Made by a program: the position numbers and the translations under genes. From Streptomyces sp. C10-9-1 (lineage in GTDB: Bacteria > Actinomycetota > Actinomycetes > Streptomycetales > Streptomycetaceae): a DNA stretch of 64,000 bases. Below the pieces are notes generated by a model. That model saw nothing but the letters and a program-made list of their open reading frames with translations, did no database searches and was not told where the DNA came from. The number at the start of each line of letters is the position of its first letter. Position 1 is the first letter of the stretch. Positions 43,338 to 51,778 of the stretch are shown here, in pieces. The DNA lies in assembly GCF_024497955.1 (NCBI RefSeq), contig NZ_JANHKP010000014.1, positions 1 through 64,000 on the forward strand, read 5' to 3'.

Positions 43338-43556
43338 AGTAACCCAATTTTAGACGGCACCGGCGCTCGGGGCATAGGTGAGCTTGGCGACAGCGGCCGC
43401 ACGGGGCGGCCGCGGGGCCTTCGGAAGCGCCGCCGCGTCCCGGCCGGGCGGGCGGGCGGGTGGGTCGTGGGCCGCCGTCCGGAGCGCGGATATGCTCGGG
43501 CGCGCACCCGGCCGCACCGCCGGGGCGCACCCGCCCGCATCGTTACTGGAGCACGC

Positions 43557-44894
43557 ATGGCCCTCAAGATCACCGTGATCGGCACCGGCTACCTGGGGGC
43601 CACCCACGCGGCGGCCATGGCGGAGCTCGGATTCGAGGTCCTGGGCCTGGACGTGGTGCCCGAGAAGATCGAACTGCTCTCCTCCGGCCGGGTGCCGATG
43701 TACGAGCCCGGCCTGGAGGACCTGCTGCGGCGGCATGTCGCCGGGGCCGAGGGCTCCACCGGCCGCCTGCGGTTCACGACCTCCTGGGAGGAGGTCGGCG
43801 CCTTCGGCGACGTCCACTTCGTGTGCGTGAACACGCCGCAGAAGCACGGTGAGTACGCCTGCGACATGAGCTTCGTGGACGCGGCCTTCGCCTCGCTCGC
43901 CCCGCACCTGCACGGCCCGGCACTGGTGGTCGGCAAGTCCACCGTGCCGGTGGGCAGCGCCGAGCGGCTGGCCCGGGTGCTGGAGGAGCAGTCCCCCGGC
44001 GATGTGGAACTCGCCTGGAACCCGGAGTTCCTGCGGGAGGGCTTCGCCGTCGACGACACCCTCCACCCGGACCGGATCGTGGTCGGCGTCCGCAGCACGC
44101 ACGCCGAGAAGCTGCTGCGCGAGGTGTACGCCACGCCCGTCGCCGAGGGCTCGCCCTTCGTGGTGACCGACTACCCCACCGCCGAGCTGGTCAAGACGGC
44201 GGCCAACTCCTTCCTGGCGACCAAGATCTCCTTCATCAACGCCATGGCCGAGGTCTGCGAGGCGGCGGGCGGCGACGTGGTGAAGCTGGCCGAGGCCATA
44301 GGGCACGACGAGCGGATCGGGCGGAAGTTCCTGCGGGCGGGCGTCGGCTTCGGCGGCGGCTGCCTGCCGAAGGACATCCGCGCCTTCATGGCGCGGGCGG
44401 GCGAGCTGGGCGCCGACCAGGCGCTCACCTTCCTGCGCGAGGTGGACTCCGTCAACATGCGCCGACGCGGCCACATGGTGGAGCTGGCGCGCGAGGCCGT
44501 CGGCGGGGGCTCGTTCCTGGGCAAGCGGGTCGCGGTGCTGGGCGCGACCTTCAAGCCGGACTCCGACGACGTCCGGGACTCGCCGGCGCTGAACGTCGCG
44601 GGCCAGATCCAGCTCCAGGGCGGGCAGGTGACCGTCTACGACCCCAAGGGCAACGACAACGCCCGGCGCCTGTTCCCGACGCTCGCCTACGCGGACTCGG
44701 CTCAGGAGGCGGTGCGGGGCGCCGATGTCGTGCTGCACCTCACCGAGTGGCGCGAGTTCCGCGAGCTGGACCCGGCGGTGCTGGGCGAGGCCGTGTCCGG
44801 CCGGATCATCCTGGACGGGCGCAACGCGCTGGACGGGGAGGCCTGGCGCGCGGCGGGCTGGACGTACCGGGCGATGGGCCGCCCCCGGGCCTGA
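43557..44894 (+). CDS. UDP-glucose/GDP-mannose dehydrogenase family protein
   Basis: 445 aa. NAD-dependent four-electron oxidation of a nucleotide sugar (most likely UDP-glucose to UDP-glucuronate). Visible: the Rossmann motif ITVIGTGYLGATHAAAMAELG at the N-terminus, VGKSTVPVGSAE, WNPEFLREGFAVDDTLHPDRIVVG around residue 150, the catalytic Cys in GFGGGCLPKDIRAF around 265, and the C-terminal domain LGATFKPDSDDVRDSPAL. The length is typical. ATG 43557 is preceded by GGAG. The frame is open upstream without coding character. It probably supplies a uronic acid for surface glycans. It diverges from the acyl-CoA dehydrogenase. Confidence 0.93.
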   Translation: MALKITVIGTGYLGATHAAAMAELGFEVLGLDVVPEKIELLSSGRVPMYEPGLEDLLRRHVAGAEGSTGRLRFTTSWEEVGAFGDVHFVCVNTPQKHGEYACDMSFVDAAFASLAPHLHGPALVVGKSTVPVGSAERLARVLEEQSPGDVELAWNPEFLREGFAVDDTLHPDRIVVGVRSTHAEKLLREVYATPVAEGSPFVVTDYPTAELVKTAANSFLATKISFINAMAEVCEAAGGDVVKLAEAIGHDERIGRKFLRAGVGFGGGCLPKDIRAFMARAGELGADQALTFLREVDSVNMRRRGHMVELAREAVGGGSFLGKRVAVLGATFKPDSDDVRDSPALNVAGQIQLQGGQVTVYDPKGNDNARRLFPTLAYADSAQEAVRGADVVLHLTEWREFRELDPAVLGEAVSGRIILDGRNALDGEAWRAAGWTYRAMGRPRA

Positions 44895-45031
44895 GCGGCC
44901 TCCCGGCCCGCGCCCCCGGAAAGGCGCCGCGGCCGGCCGGCACCCCGCCCGGGCGACGGGCCGCGCCGGGCGGACCGCCCGCGGCTGCGGCCCCGTCGCC
45001 GGAGGCGGCGCCGCGGCCCCGAGGGGATGCG

Positions 45032-45610
45032 TCAGACAGGCCCCTGGGCGCCCCCCGTGCCCGGGTCGGCACCCCCCGCCGCACCGGAGGCGCCCGCCCC
45101 GCCGGGCCGCCCCGGCGCCGCCCTGCGTGCGCGGTAGGTGCGCATCTTGGTGCGGGCCCCGCACACGGACATCGAGCACCAGCGCCTGCGGGCGGCCGGG
45201 CTGCGGTCGTAGTAGGCCCAGCGGCAGTCCTCCGCCTCGCACGCCTTGAGGCGTTGCCAGGTGCCGTCCGCCGCCCCCGCCGCGATGGCCTCGGCGACCC
45301 TGGCGGTCAGCGTCGGCGCCCCGGCCGGGCGCAGCACGGCTTCTCCCCCGGGGCCGACGGCGACCTGAAGGGGGGTCTCGGCGAGGAGCGGGCCGAGTGC
45401 CGTCGCGCTCCCGTGGCCGGCGTGGGCGAGGCAGGCGGCGCGCAGGGCCTCACGCAGGACGCGGACGTCCTCGGCCTCCTCCGCGGCGAAGCCGAAGCGC
45501 TCGCGGTTCCGCGGGGTGTCCAGGGCGTCCGCACCGGTCTCGACGTCCAGTGTGTTCACCAGGGCCTCGATGAGGGCGAGGCCGCCGGGCGCGGAATTCC
45601 GCTCGTTCAT
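45032..45610 (-). CDS. ABATE/CGNR zinc-finger protein, putative transcriptional regulator
   Basis: 192 aa. The N-terminal ~130 residues are an ABATE-type stress-response domain (ALIEALVNTLDVE, TPRNRERFGFAAEEAEDVRVLREALR). The C-terminus holds the CGNR zinc finger: LKACEAEDCRWAYYDRSPAARRRWCSMSVCGARTK, with four Cys ligands, followed by a Gly/Ala-rich tail. Members are thought to be transcription regulators. ATG 45610 is 7 nt downstream of TAACGT, so it is probably leaderless. It diverges from a VOC enzyme gene, with a large GTTACC/GGTAAC inverted repeat between them; it may regulate itself and that neighbour. Confidence 0.88.
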   Translation of the reverse strand: MNERNSAPGGLALIEALVNTLDVETGADALDTPRNRERFGFAAEEAEDVRVLREALRAACLAHAGHGSATALGPLLAETPLQVAVGPGGEAVLRPAGAPTLTARVAEAIAAGAADGTWQRLKACEAEDCRWAYYDRSPAARRRWCSMSVCGARTKMRTYRARRAAPGRPGGAGASGAAGGADPGTGGAQGPV

Positions 45611-45617
45611 GGTTGCG

Positions 45618-45623
45618 ACGTTA
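45618..45623 (-). promoter_or_regulatory. -10 box of leaderless CGNR transcript
   Basis: TAACGT on the minus strand, 7 nt before ATG 45610. It overlaps a GTTACC motif (45619-45624) that recurs in the intergenic operator. Confidence 0.5.
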
Positions 45624-45650
45624 CCGCCGATGAGGCAGCATGCAGTAACG

Positions 45651-45679
45651 GTTACCCGTTGAAGCTATCAACAGGTAAC
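45651..45679. promoter_or_regulatory. Large inverted repeat, putative CGNR/VOC operator
   Basis: Arms 45651-45662 and 45668-45679 match at 11 of 12 positions around a 5-nt spacer and begin/end with GTTACC/GGTAAC. A smaller palindrome GTAAC-G-GTTAC (45645-45655) overlaps its left edge. It is in the 91-bp gap between the divergent CGNR and VOC genes. Confidence 0.65.
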
Positions 45680-45701
45680 ACCGAACGGAGGAGGAGCAGG
45701 T

Positions 45702-46061
45702 ATGAGCATTGCCAGGCTGGGGTCCGTCGTCCTGGACTGTCCGGACCCGGTCGCCCTCGCGCGGTTCTACGCCGAGCTGCTCGGCGGCGAGGTCGAGGAC
45801 GGCGGGAACGGCTGGGTGGACCTCAAGGGCGGTACCGCCCCGCTGGCCTTCCAGGCCGCTCCCGGGCACATGCCGCCGAAGTGGCCCTCGCCGGAGCGCT
45901 CGCAGCAGTTCCACCTGGACGTGCTGGTGGAGGACATGGACACGGCGGAGGAGCAGGTGCTGGCCCTGGGCGCCACGGTGCTCGACGCGGCCGACGGCTC
46001 CCCCGGCTTCCGGGTCTACGCCGACCCGGCGGGCCATCCGTTCTGCCTCTGCGCGGCCTGA
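45702..46061 (+). CDS. VOC (glyoxalase/bleomycin-resistance fold) protein
   Basis: 119 aa. Single VOC module built of two beta-alpha-beta-beta-beta repeats: LGSVVLDCPDPVALARFYAELLGGE at the N-terminus and QQFHLDVLVEDMDTAEEQVLALGA in the second half, ending in DPAGHPFCLC. It probably dimerises to form a metal or ligand site. Such proteins include isomerases, dioxygenases and antibiotic-binding proteins, and the activity cannot be assigned. The ATG follows GGAGGAGGAG. It is divergent from the CGNR regulator. Confidence 0.88.
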   Translation: MSIARLGSVVLDCPDPVALARFYAELLGGEVEDGGNGWVDLKGGTAPLAFQAAPGHMPPKWPSPERSQQFHLDVLVEDMDTAEEQVLALGATVLDAADGSPGFRVYADPAGHPFCLCAA

Positions 46062-46089
46062 GCGGCGCACCACCGCGGGCGGAGCCGGA

Positions 46090-46124
46090 GAAGGGGGTGC
46101 GCGGCATCGCCGCGCACCCCCTTC
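46090..46124. terminator. Bidirectional terminator
   Basis: Perfect 16-bp stem (46090-46105/46109-46124) with a 3-nt loop, between the convergent VOC and dipeptidase genes. Confidence 0.8.
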
Positions 46125-46144
46125 CAGCTCGCCGCCCCGGCGCC

Positions 46145-47347
46145 TCAGCCGACCCCGTCGAGCTGCTCGATCGTCGCGTTGGACGGACCCCGCTCGGCGG
46201 TGAGCCCGCGGGCCACGTCCTCGGCCGCACGGAGCACCCGGACGGCGTTCTGCCAGGTCAGCTTGGCCAGATCGGCCTCGGACCAGCCGCGGCGCAGCAG
46301 CTCGGCGACCAGGTTCGGGTAGCCGGAGACATCGTCCAGCCCGGCCGGCGTGAAGGCGGTGCCGTCGTAGTCCCCGCCGATGCCGATGTGGTCGACACCG
46401 GCGACCGCACGCATGTGGTCCAGGTGGTCGGCCACCGTGGCCGCGGTGGCGAGCGGGCGGGGGTGGGCGGCCTCGAACTCCTCGTGGACCTTCATCGCCA
46501 CCGGCGTCGTGTCCAGGGGGTGGAGTCCGTGCTCCCGCATGTTCTCGTCCGCTGCGCGGGTCCAGTCGACGGCCGCGGGCAGGATGAACTTCGGCACGAA
46601 GGTGGCCATGGCCACGCCCCCGTTGGCCGGGAGCAGCGCCAGCACGTCGTCGGGGATGTTGCGCGGATGGTCGCAGACGGCCCGCGCCGAGGAGTGCGAG
46701 AAGATCACCGGCGCTGCCGAGGCGGCCAGCGCGTCGCGCATGGTGCTCGCCGCGACGTGCGAGAGGTCGACCAGCATGCCGAGGCGGTTCATCTCGCGCA
46801 CCACCTCGCGTCCGAAGGCGCTGAGGCCCCCGACCCCGGGGGCGTCGGTGGCCGAGTCCGCCCAGGCGGTGTTGTCGTTGTGGGTGAGCGTCATGTACCG
46901 CACGCCCAGGGTGTGGAGGGCGCGCAGGGTGGCCAGCGAGTTGTTGATGGAGTGGCCGCCCTCCGCCCCCATCAGGGAGGCGATCCGGCCCTCGGCCCGG
47001 GCGGCCTCCATGTCGTCGGCGGTCAGGGCCCGGGCCAGGTCCGCCGGGTAGCGGGCCAGCAGCTGCCCGACCGCGTCGACCTGCTCCAGCGTGGCGCTGA
47101 CCGCCTCGTCGCCGGAGAGGTCGCTGCGGACGTACACCGACCAGAACTGCGCGCCGACACCGCCCGCGCGCAGCCGGGGGATGTCGGTGTGCAGCCGGCC
47201 CCGCTGGTCCGCCGCGACGTCCAGGCGGTCCAGGTCGTAGCGGACCTGCTGGCGCAGCGCCCAGGGCAGGTCGTTGTGCCCGTCCACGACGGGATGGGCG
47301 GCGAGCAGCTCGCGCGCCCGGGTCAGGTGGTCCGTGGGGGTCGTCAT
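46145..47347 (-). CDS. Membrane-dipeptidase (M19) family dipeptidase
   Basis: 400 aa. Zinc-dependent amidohydrolase-fold peptidase that cleaves dipeptides. Motifs: VVDGHNDLPWALRQQ (H-x-D zinc pair, residue ~20), MGAEGGHSINNSLATL (bridging Glu), LTHNDNTAWADS, VDLSHVAAST and FSHSSARAVCDH (His ligands), and HIGIGGDYDGTAF. No signal peptide, so it is probably cytosolic, unlike mammalian renal dipeptidase. It starts 6 bp after the purE stop and forms the third gene of the purK-purE operon, a context I recall from other actinobacteria. Confidence 0.93.
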   Translation of the reverse strand: MTTPTDHLTRARELLAAHPVVDGHNDLPWALRQQVRYDLDRLDVAADQRGRLHTDIPRLRAGGVGAQFWSVYVRSDLSGDEAVSATLEQVDAVGQLLARYPADLARALTADDMEAARAEGRIASLMGAEGGHSINNSLATLRALHTLGVRYMTLTHNDNTAWADSATDAPGVGGLSAFGREVVREMNRLGMLVDLSHVAASTMRDALAASAAPVIFSHSSARAVCDHPRNIPDDVLALLPANGGVAMATFVPKFILPAAVDWTRAADENMREHGLHPLDTTPVAMKVHEEFEAAHPRPLATAATVADHLDHMRAVAGVDHIGIGGDYDGTAFTPAGLDDVSGYPNLVAELLRRGWSEADLAKLTWQNAVRVLRAAEDVARGLTAERGPSNATIEQLDGVG

Positions 47348-47353
47348 TCGGGG

Positions 47354-47890
47354 TTACTTCCCGGCCCCCTGGCTCCCGAAGCCGAACGCGTCCGCACCGG
47401 CCGCCCGTGCCCGCAGGCGCTTGCCCTTCTCCGTCGCCTGGTCGTTCAGCTCCTGCTGGAAGGCGCGCATCCGGTCCATCAGCTCCCCGTCCTGGGTGGC
47501 GAGGATCCGGGCGGCGAGCAGCCCGGCGTTGCGGGCGCCGCCGACGGAGACGGTGGCCACCGGGACCCCGGCCGGCATCTGCACGATCGACAGCAGCGAG
47601 TCCATGCCGTCCAGGTACTTCAGCGGGACGGGCACGCCGATGACCGGCAGCGGGGTGACGGAGGCCAGCATCCCCGGCAGGTGGGCCGCTCCCCCGGCGC
47701 CCGCGATGACCGCCTTCAGGCCGCGGTCCGCGGCCTGCTCGCCGTAGGCGATCATCTCGCGGGGCATCCGGTGGGCGGAGACGACGTCGACCTCGTAGGC
47801 GATCTCGAACTCGTCGAGGGCCTGGGCGGCCAGCTCCATGACGGGCCAGTCGGAGTCCGAGCCCATGACAATGCCGACGACAGCGCTCAT
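47354..47890 (-). CDS. purE: N5-carboxyaminoimidazole ribonucleotide mutase
   Basis: 178 aa. Converts N5-CAIR to CAIR in purine synthesis, immediately after PurK. The class I PurE motifs are present: VVGIVMGSDSDWPVM at the N-terminus (substrate phosphate and catalytic Ser-Asp), VVSAHRMPREM (catalytic His, ~residue 45) and AGAGGAAHLPGM. A ~25-residue C-terminal extension is poorly conserved. The ATG overlaps the purK stop by 4 bp (ATGA). Confidence 0.97.
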   Translation of the reverse strand: MSAVVGIVMGSDSDWPVMELAAQALDEFEIAYEVDVVSAHRMPREMIAYGEQAADRGLKAVIAGAGGAAHLPGMLASVTPLPVIGVPVPLKYLDGMDSLLSIVQMPAGVPVATVSVGGARNAGLLAARILATQDGELMDRMRAFQQELNDQATEKGKRLRARAAGADAFGFGSQGAGK

Positions 47891-49026
47891 TCGGTGATCG
47901 TTCCTCGCAGGTAGTCGGCGGCGTGACGGGCGCGCTCCAGCACGTCGTCGAGATCGTCGCCGAAGGTGTTGACATGGCCGACCTTGCGGCCGGGCTTCAC
48001 GTCCTTGCCGTACATGTGGATCTTGAGCTGCGGGTCCCGGGCCATGCAGTGCAGGTACCCCTGGTACATGTCCGGGTAGTCGCCGCCCAGGACATTGCAC
48101 ATCACGGTCCAGGGAGCGCGCGGACGCGGGTCCCCGAGCGGCAGGTCGAGCACGGCCCGGACGTGGTTGGCGAACTGCGAGGTCACCGCGCCGTCCTGGG
48201 TCCAGTGGCCGGAGTTGTGCGGCCGCATCGCCAGCTCGTTGACCAGGATGCGCCCGTCGGTGGTCTCGAACAGCTCGACCGCCAGGTGGCCGACCACGCC
48301 GAGTTCCCGGGCGATGCGCAGCGCCAGCTCCTGCGCCTGGCCGGAGAGCTCCGCGCCGAGGCCGGGGGCCGGAGCGATCACGGTGTCGCAGACGCCGTCG
48401 ACCTGCCGGGACTCGACCACGGGGTACGCGACGGCCTGGCCGTGCGGGGAGCGGACGATGTTCGCGGCGAGCTCGCGCACGAAGTCGACCTTCTCCTCCG
48501 CGAGCACCGGGACGCCGGCCTTGAACGGCGCCTCGGCCTCGGCCCGCGAGCGCACGAACCACACGCCCTTGCCGTCGTACCCGCCGCGGACCGTCTTGAG
48601 GATCACCGGGAACCCGCCGGCCTCCTCGGCGAAGGCCGCGACGTCCGCCGGGTCCGCGACGATGCGGTGCCGCGGGCAGGGCGCGCCGATGGCGTCGAGC
48701 CGCTCGCGCATCACGCCCTTGTCCTGGGCGTGCACCAGGGCGTCAGGCCCCGGGCGGACGGGGATGCCGTCGGCCTCCAGGGCGCGCAGGTGCTCGATGG
48801 GCACGTGCTCGTGGTCGAAGGTGATCACGTCGCAGCCGCGCGCGAAGGCGCGCAGGGTGTCCAGGTCGCGGTGGTCGCCGACGACGACGTCGCCGACGGC
48901 CTGGGCCGCCGAGTCCTGGGGAGTGTCACTGAGGAGCTTGAACTTCAGGCCGAGGGGGATACCCGCCTCATGGGTCATTCGGGCGAGCTGACCGCCACCG
49001 ACCATGCCGACTACCGGGAACGTCAC
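47887..49026 (-). CDS. purK: N5-carboxyaminoimidazole ribonucleotide synthase
   Basis: 379 aa. ATP-grasp enzyme making N5-CAIR from AIR, bicarbonate and ATP. Motifs: VVGMVGGGQLARM at the N-terminus, ITFDHEHVPIEHL, the ATP-grasp glycine loop TVRGGYDGKGVW (~residue 150), VELFETTDGRILVNELAMRPHNSGHWT, and DYPDMYQGYL near the end. GTG 49026 matches the family N-terminus (FPVVGMV) and lies 6 nt after TACCCT, so the transcript is probably leaderless. An in-frame TTG 18 codons upstream has no ribosome binding site. First gene of purK-purE-dipeptidase. Confidence 0.96.
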   Translation of the reverse strand: MTFPVVGMVGGGQLARMTHEAGIPLGLKFKLLSDTPQDSAAQAVGDVVVGDHRDLDTLRAFARGCDVITFDHEHVPIEHLRALEADGIPVRPGPDALVHAQDKGVMRERLDAIGAPCPRHRIVADPADVAAFAEEAGGFPVILKTVRGGYDGKGVWFVRSRAEAEAPFKAGVPVLAEEKVDFVRELAANIVRSPHGQAVAYPVVESRQVDGVCDTVIAPAPGLGAELSGQAQELALRIARELGVVGHLAVELFETTDGRILVNELAMRPHNSGHWTQDGAVTSQFANHVRAVLDLPLGDPRPRAPWTVMCNVLGGDYPDMYQGYLHCMARDPQLKIHMYGKDVKPGRKVGHVNTFGDDLDDVLERARHAADYLRGTITE

Positions 49027-49032
49027 CCCTTC

Positions 49033-49038
49033 AGGGTA
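49033..49038 (-). promoter_or_regulatory. -10 box of leaderless purK operon transcript
   Basis: TACCCT on the minus strand, 6 nt before GTG 49026, supporting that start over the upstream TTG. Confidence 0.55.
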
Positions 49039-49211
49039 TCCGCCGAGGCGACCGCCTCCGTCCCCCGTATGTTCCGACAAGCGGTGTAGCGGCCGTCACA
49101 CCGCCCCCGTGCGGCCCGGGCGGCCCGGTGGCCGCGTGGTTAGCATGACGGTGTCGACACTGCCGCTCGACACCGCCGACACGGCGAAGCCGACGAGGTT
49201 GGACACCCACC

Positions 49212-49733
49212 ATGAGCGAACGAGGCGGAGGACTGCGCGGGCGGCTGCGGCGGCTCGCGCGGGAGGCGGCCAGGTTCGGTGCCGTGGGGGGCGCGGGCCT
49301 GCTGGTCAACCTGGGCGTGTTCAACCTGGTGCGCCATGCCACGGACCTGCCGGTGGTGCGGGCGTCCGTGCTGGCCACCGTGGTGGCCATCGCCTTCAAC
49401 TACCTCGGCTTCCGGTACTTCGCCTACCGCGACCGGGACAAGAGCCGCCGCACCCGCGAACTCTCGCTCTTCCTGCTGTTCAGCGCGGCGGGGCTGGTGA
49501 TCGAGAACGGCGTCCTGTACGCGGCCACCTACGGCTTCGGCTGGGACACCCCGCTCCAGAGCAACGTGTTCAAGTTCCTCGGCATCGGGATAGCGACGCT
49601 GTTCCGGTTCTGGTCCTACCGCACCTGGGTCTTCCGGACACTGCCCGCGCGGGAGGCGGTGCAGCGGGCGGAGGCCGTCCTGGAGCAGCGCCGCGTCCGC
49701 GAGCCGGCACCGGACCCGGTGGGCCGGCGCTAG
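49212..49733 (+). CDS. GtrA-like membrane protein
   Basis: 173 aa. Small four-helix membrane protein of the GtrA/DPMS family. The helices are RFGAVGGAGLLVNLGVFNLV, VLATVVAIAFNYLGFRYFAY, LFLLFSAAGLVIENGVLY and NVFKFLGIGIATLFRFWSY, with a basic tail. GtrA proteins are thought to help flip polyprenyl-phosphate-linked sugars for surface polysaccharide modification, which fits the LCP and glycosyltransferase genes elsewhere in the window. It diverges from purK and converges with the histidine kinase gene. The equivalent in M. tuberculosis is Rv3277, as I recall it. Confidence 0.88.
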   Translation: MSERGGGLRGRLRRLAREAARFGAVGGAGLLVNLGVFNLVRHATDLPVVRASVLATVVAIAFNYLGFRYFAYRDRDKSRRTRELSLFLLFSAAGLVIENGVLYAATYGFGWDTPLQSNVFKFLGIGIATLFRFWSYRTWVFRTLPAREAVQRAEAVLEQRRVREPAPDPVGRR

Positions 49734-49757
49734 TGCGGCCCGGCCCGGGGCGGGGAC

Positions 49758-51023
49758 TCAGCGGACCGTGGGCTTCTCCTCCCGGTGCTCGCGTGCCACG
49801 CGGCTGAGGAAGAGGGCGAACACGGGCGGGTGCTGCTGGAGCAGCTCCAGCCGGCCGCCGTCCGCCTCCGCCAGGTCCCGGGCGACCGCGAGGCCGATGC
49901 CCGTCGAGTTGCGCCCGCTGATGGTGCGCTCGAAGATGCGCGCTCCCAGCTCGGCGGGGACGCCGGGCCCCTCGTCGGTGACCTCCACCACGGCCTGGTT
50001 GCCGGTGACGCGGGTCCGCACGGCGACGGTGCCGCCCCCGTGCATCAGCGAGTTCTCGATCAGCGCCGCGAGCACCTGGGCCACCGCTCCGGGGGTGCCC
50101 ACCGCCCGCATCCCGCGCCGGCCGGAGTGCACGATGGCGCGGCCCGAGCTGCGGTAGGCGGGCCGCCACTCCTCCAGCTGCTGCTTGACGACCTCGTCGA
50201 GGTCGAAGGCGACCGCGGAGCCGGTCCGCGGGTCGCGGGAGTTGGTCAGCAGCCGCTGCACGACGTCGGTCAGGCGCTCCACCTGGGCCAGGGCGATGCT
50301 GGCCTCCTCCTTCACCGTCTCCGGCTCGTCGGTCAGCGTGATCTCCTCCAGGCGCATGGAGAGCGCGGTCAGCGGAGTGCGCAGCTGGTGGGAGGCGTCG
50401 GCCGCGAGCCTGCGCTCGGCGGTCAGCATCCGGGCGATGCGCTCGGCACTGGCGTCCAGCACGTCGGCGACCCGGTCCAGCTCGGGCACCCCGTACCGGC
50501 GGTGGCGGGGGCGGGGATCGCCGGAGCCCAGGCGCTCGGCGGTCTCGGCGAGATCGGTGAGCGGGGAGGCGAGCCGGTTCGCCTGGCGCACGGCCAGCAG
50601 CACGGCGGCGACGACGGCGACCAGGGCGACCGCGCCGATGATCAGCAGGGACCGGCCGACCTCGCGGGTGACCGCCGAGCGGGACTCCTCGACGGTGACC
50701 GTGGTGTCCTGCTCGCCCTCGGCGCTGGCGCGGATCACACTGCCGGTGGGCCGGGTGCCGAGTTCGATCGGGGCACGGCCCGGGATGCGGATCTCCGCGT
50801 ACCGCCGGGTGTCGGTCTGCTCGGCGATGATGTCCGGGTTGACGGGCTCCCCGCCGACCAGCCGCGAGTCCACGATGCTGGCCAGGCGCAGGGCCTCGGA
50901 CTCCACGCTCTCCTGGGCGCTGCTGCTGATGGTGCGGGTCTCGACCACCACCAGGGAGACGCCGAAGACGGCGATCACGACGAGCACCACGGCGAGCGTG
51001 GAGTTGATCAGACGGCGGCGCAT
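49758..51023 (-). CDS. Sensor histidine kinase
   Basis: 421 aa. Two transmembrane helices (INSTLAVVLVVIAVFGVSLVVV at residues ~5-27 and SLLIIGAVALVAVVAAVLLAV at ~120-140) flank a ~90-residue extracytoplasmic sensor. A HAMP linker, the DHp helix with the phospho-acceptor ASHQLRTPLTALSMRLEE, and an HATPase domain follow (ENSLMHG N-box, DEGPGVP, GIGLAVARDL). A phosphorelay partner for the adjacent response regulator. The start is the first in-frame ATG (MRRRLINST), with no ribosome binding site, 77 bp after the regulator stop. Signal unknown. Confidence 0.93.
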   Translation of the reverse strand: MRRRLINSTLAVVLVVIAVFGVSLVVVETRTISSSAQESVESEALRLASIVDSRLVGGEPVNPDIIAEQTDTRRYAEIRIPGRAPIELGTRPTGSVIRASAEGEQDTTVTVEESRSAVTREVGRSLLIIGAVALVAVVAAVLLAVRQANRLASPLTDLAETAERLGSGDPRPRHRRYGVPELDRVADVLDASAERIARMLTAERRLAADASHQLRTPLTALSMRLEEITLTDEPETVKEEASIALAQVERLTDVVQRLLTNSRDPRTGSAVAFDLDEVVKQQLEEWRPAYRSSGRAIVHSGRRGMRAVGTPGAVAQVLAALIENSLMHGGGTVAVRTRVTGNQAVVEVTDEGPGVPAELGARIFERTISGRNSTGIGLAVARDLAEADGGRLELLQQHPPVFALFLSRVAREHREEKPTVR

Positions 51024-51100
51024 GCGGCGGGTCGCGCGTCGGGGCGGGCCGGGGAGCGGTGGCCCGTCGGGCCGGGGAGGGCGGTCATGGTGCCTGCGTA

Positions 51101-51778
51101 TCAGGACTTCTCGAACCGGAAGCCCACGCCGCGCACGGTGGCGATGTACCGGGGGTTGGCCGCGTCGTCGCCGAGCTTCTTGCGCAGCCAGGAGATGTGC
51201 ATGTCCAGCGTCTTGGTGGAGGACCACCAGGTGGTGTCCCAGACCTCGCGCATCAGCTGGTCGCGGGTCACGACCCGGCCCGCGTCCCGGACCAGGACGC
51301 GCAGCAGGTCGAACTCCTTGGCGGTGAGCTGGAGCTCCTCGTCGCCCATCCAGGCCCGGTGGGACTCGACGTCGATCCGCACGCCGTGGGTGGCCGGGGC
51401 GGGCGTGGGCTCGGTGGCGCCGCGGCGCAGCAGGGCCCGGACGCGGGCGAGCAGTTCGGCGAGGCGGAAGGGCTTGGTGACGTAGTCGTCGGCGCCCGCG
51501 TCCAGGCCCACCACGGTGTCCACCTCGTCGGCCCGTGCGGTGAGGACGAGGATGGGCACGGTGTGCCCGTCGGCGCGCAGCCGCCGGGCGACCTCCAGGC
51601 CGTCCATGCCCGGCAGGCCGAGGTCGAGCACGACGAGGTCGATGCCGCCCGCGAGTCCGGCGTCGAGTGCGGCCGGGCCGTCCTCGCGCACCTCCACCTC
51701 GTAGCCTTCCCGGCGCAGGGCGCGGGCCAGGGGTTCGGAGATGGATGCGTCGTCCTCGGCGAGCAGTACACGCGTCAT
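51101..51778 (-). CDS. OmpR/PhoB family response regulator
   Basis: 225 aa. Receiver domain (residues ~1-115): acidic pocket EDD near residue 9, phosphoacceptor Asp in VVLDLGLPGMDG at ~52, TAR, and the Lys of TKPF at ~104. The C-terminal winged helix covers residues ~130-222 (TAKEFDLLRVLVRDAGRVVTRDQLM, TLDMHISWLRKKLGD, TVRGVGFRF). ATG 51778 is 7 nt after TACCAT (minus strand of 51786-51791), a leaderless start. It is first in the operon with the histidine kinase. Confidence 0.95.
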   Translation of the reverse strand: MTRVLLAEDDASISEPLARALRREGYEVEVREDGPAALDAGLAGGIDLVVLDLGLPGMDGLEVARRLRADGHTVPILVLTARADEVDTVVGLDAGADDYVTKPFRLAELLARVRALLRRGATEPTPAPATHGVRIDVESHRAWMGDEELQLTAKEFDLLRVLVRDAGRVVTRDQLMREVWDTTWWSSTKTLDMHISWLRKKLGDDAANPRYIATVRGVGFRFEKS

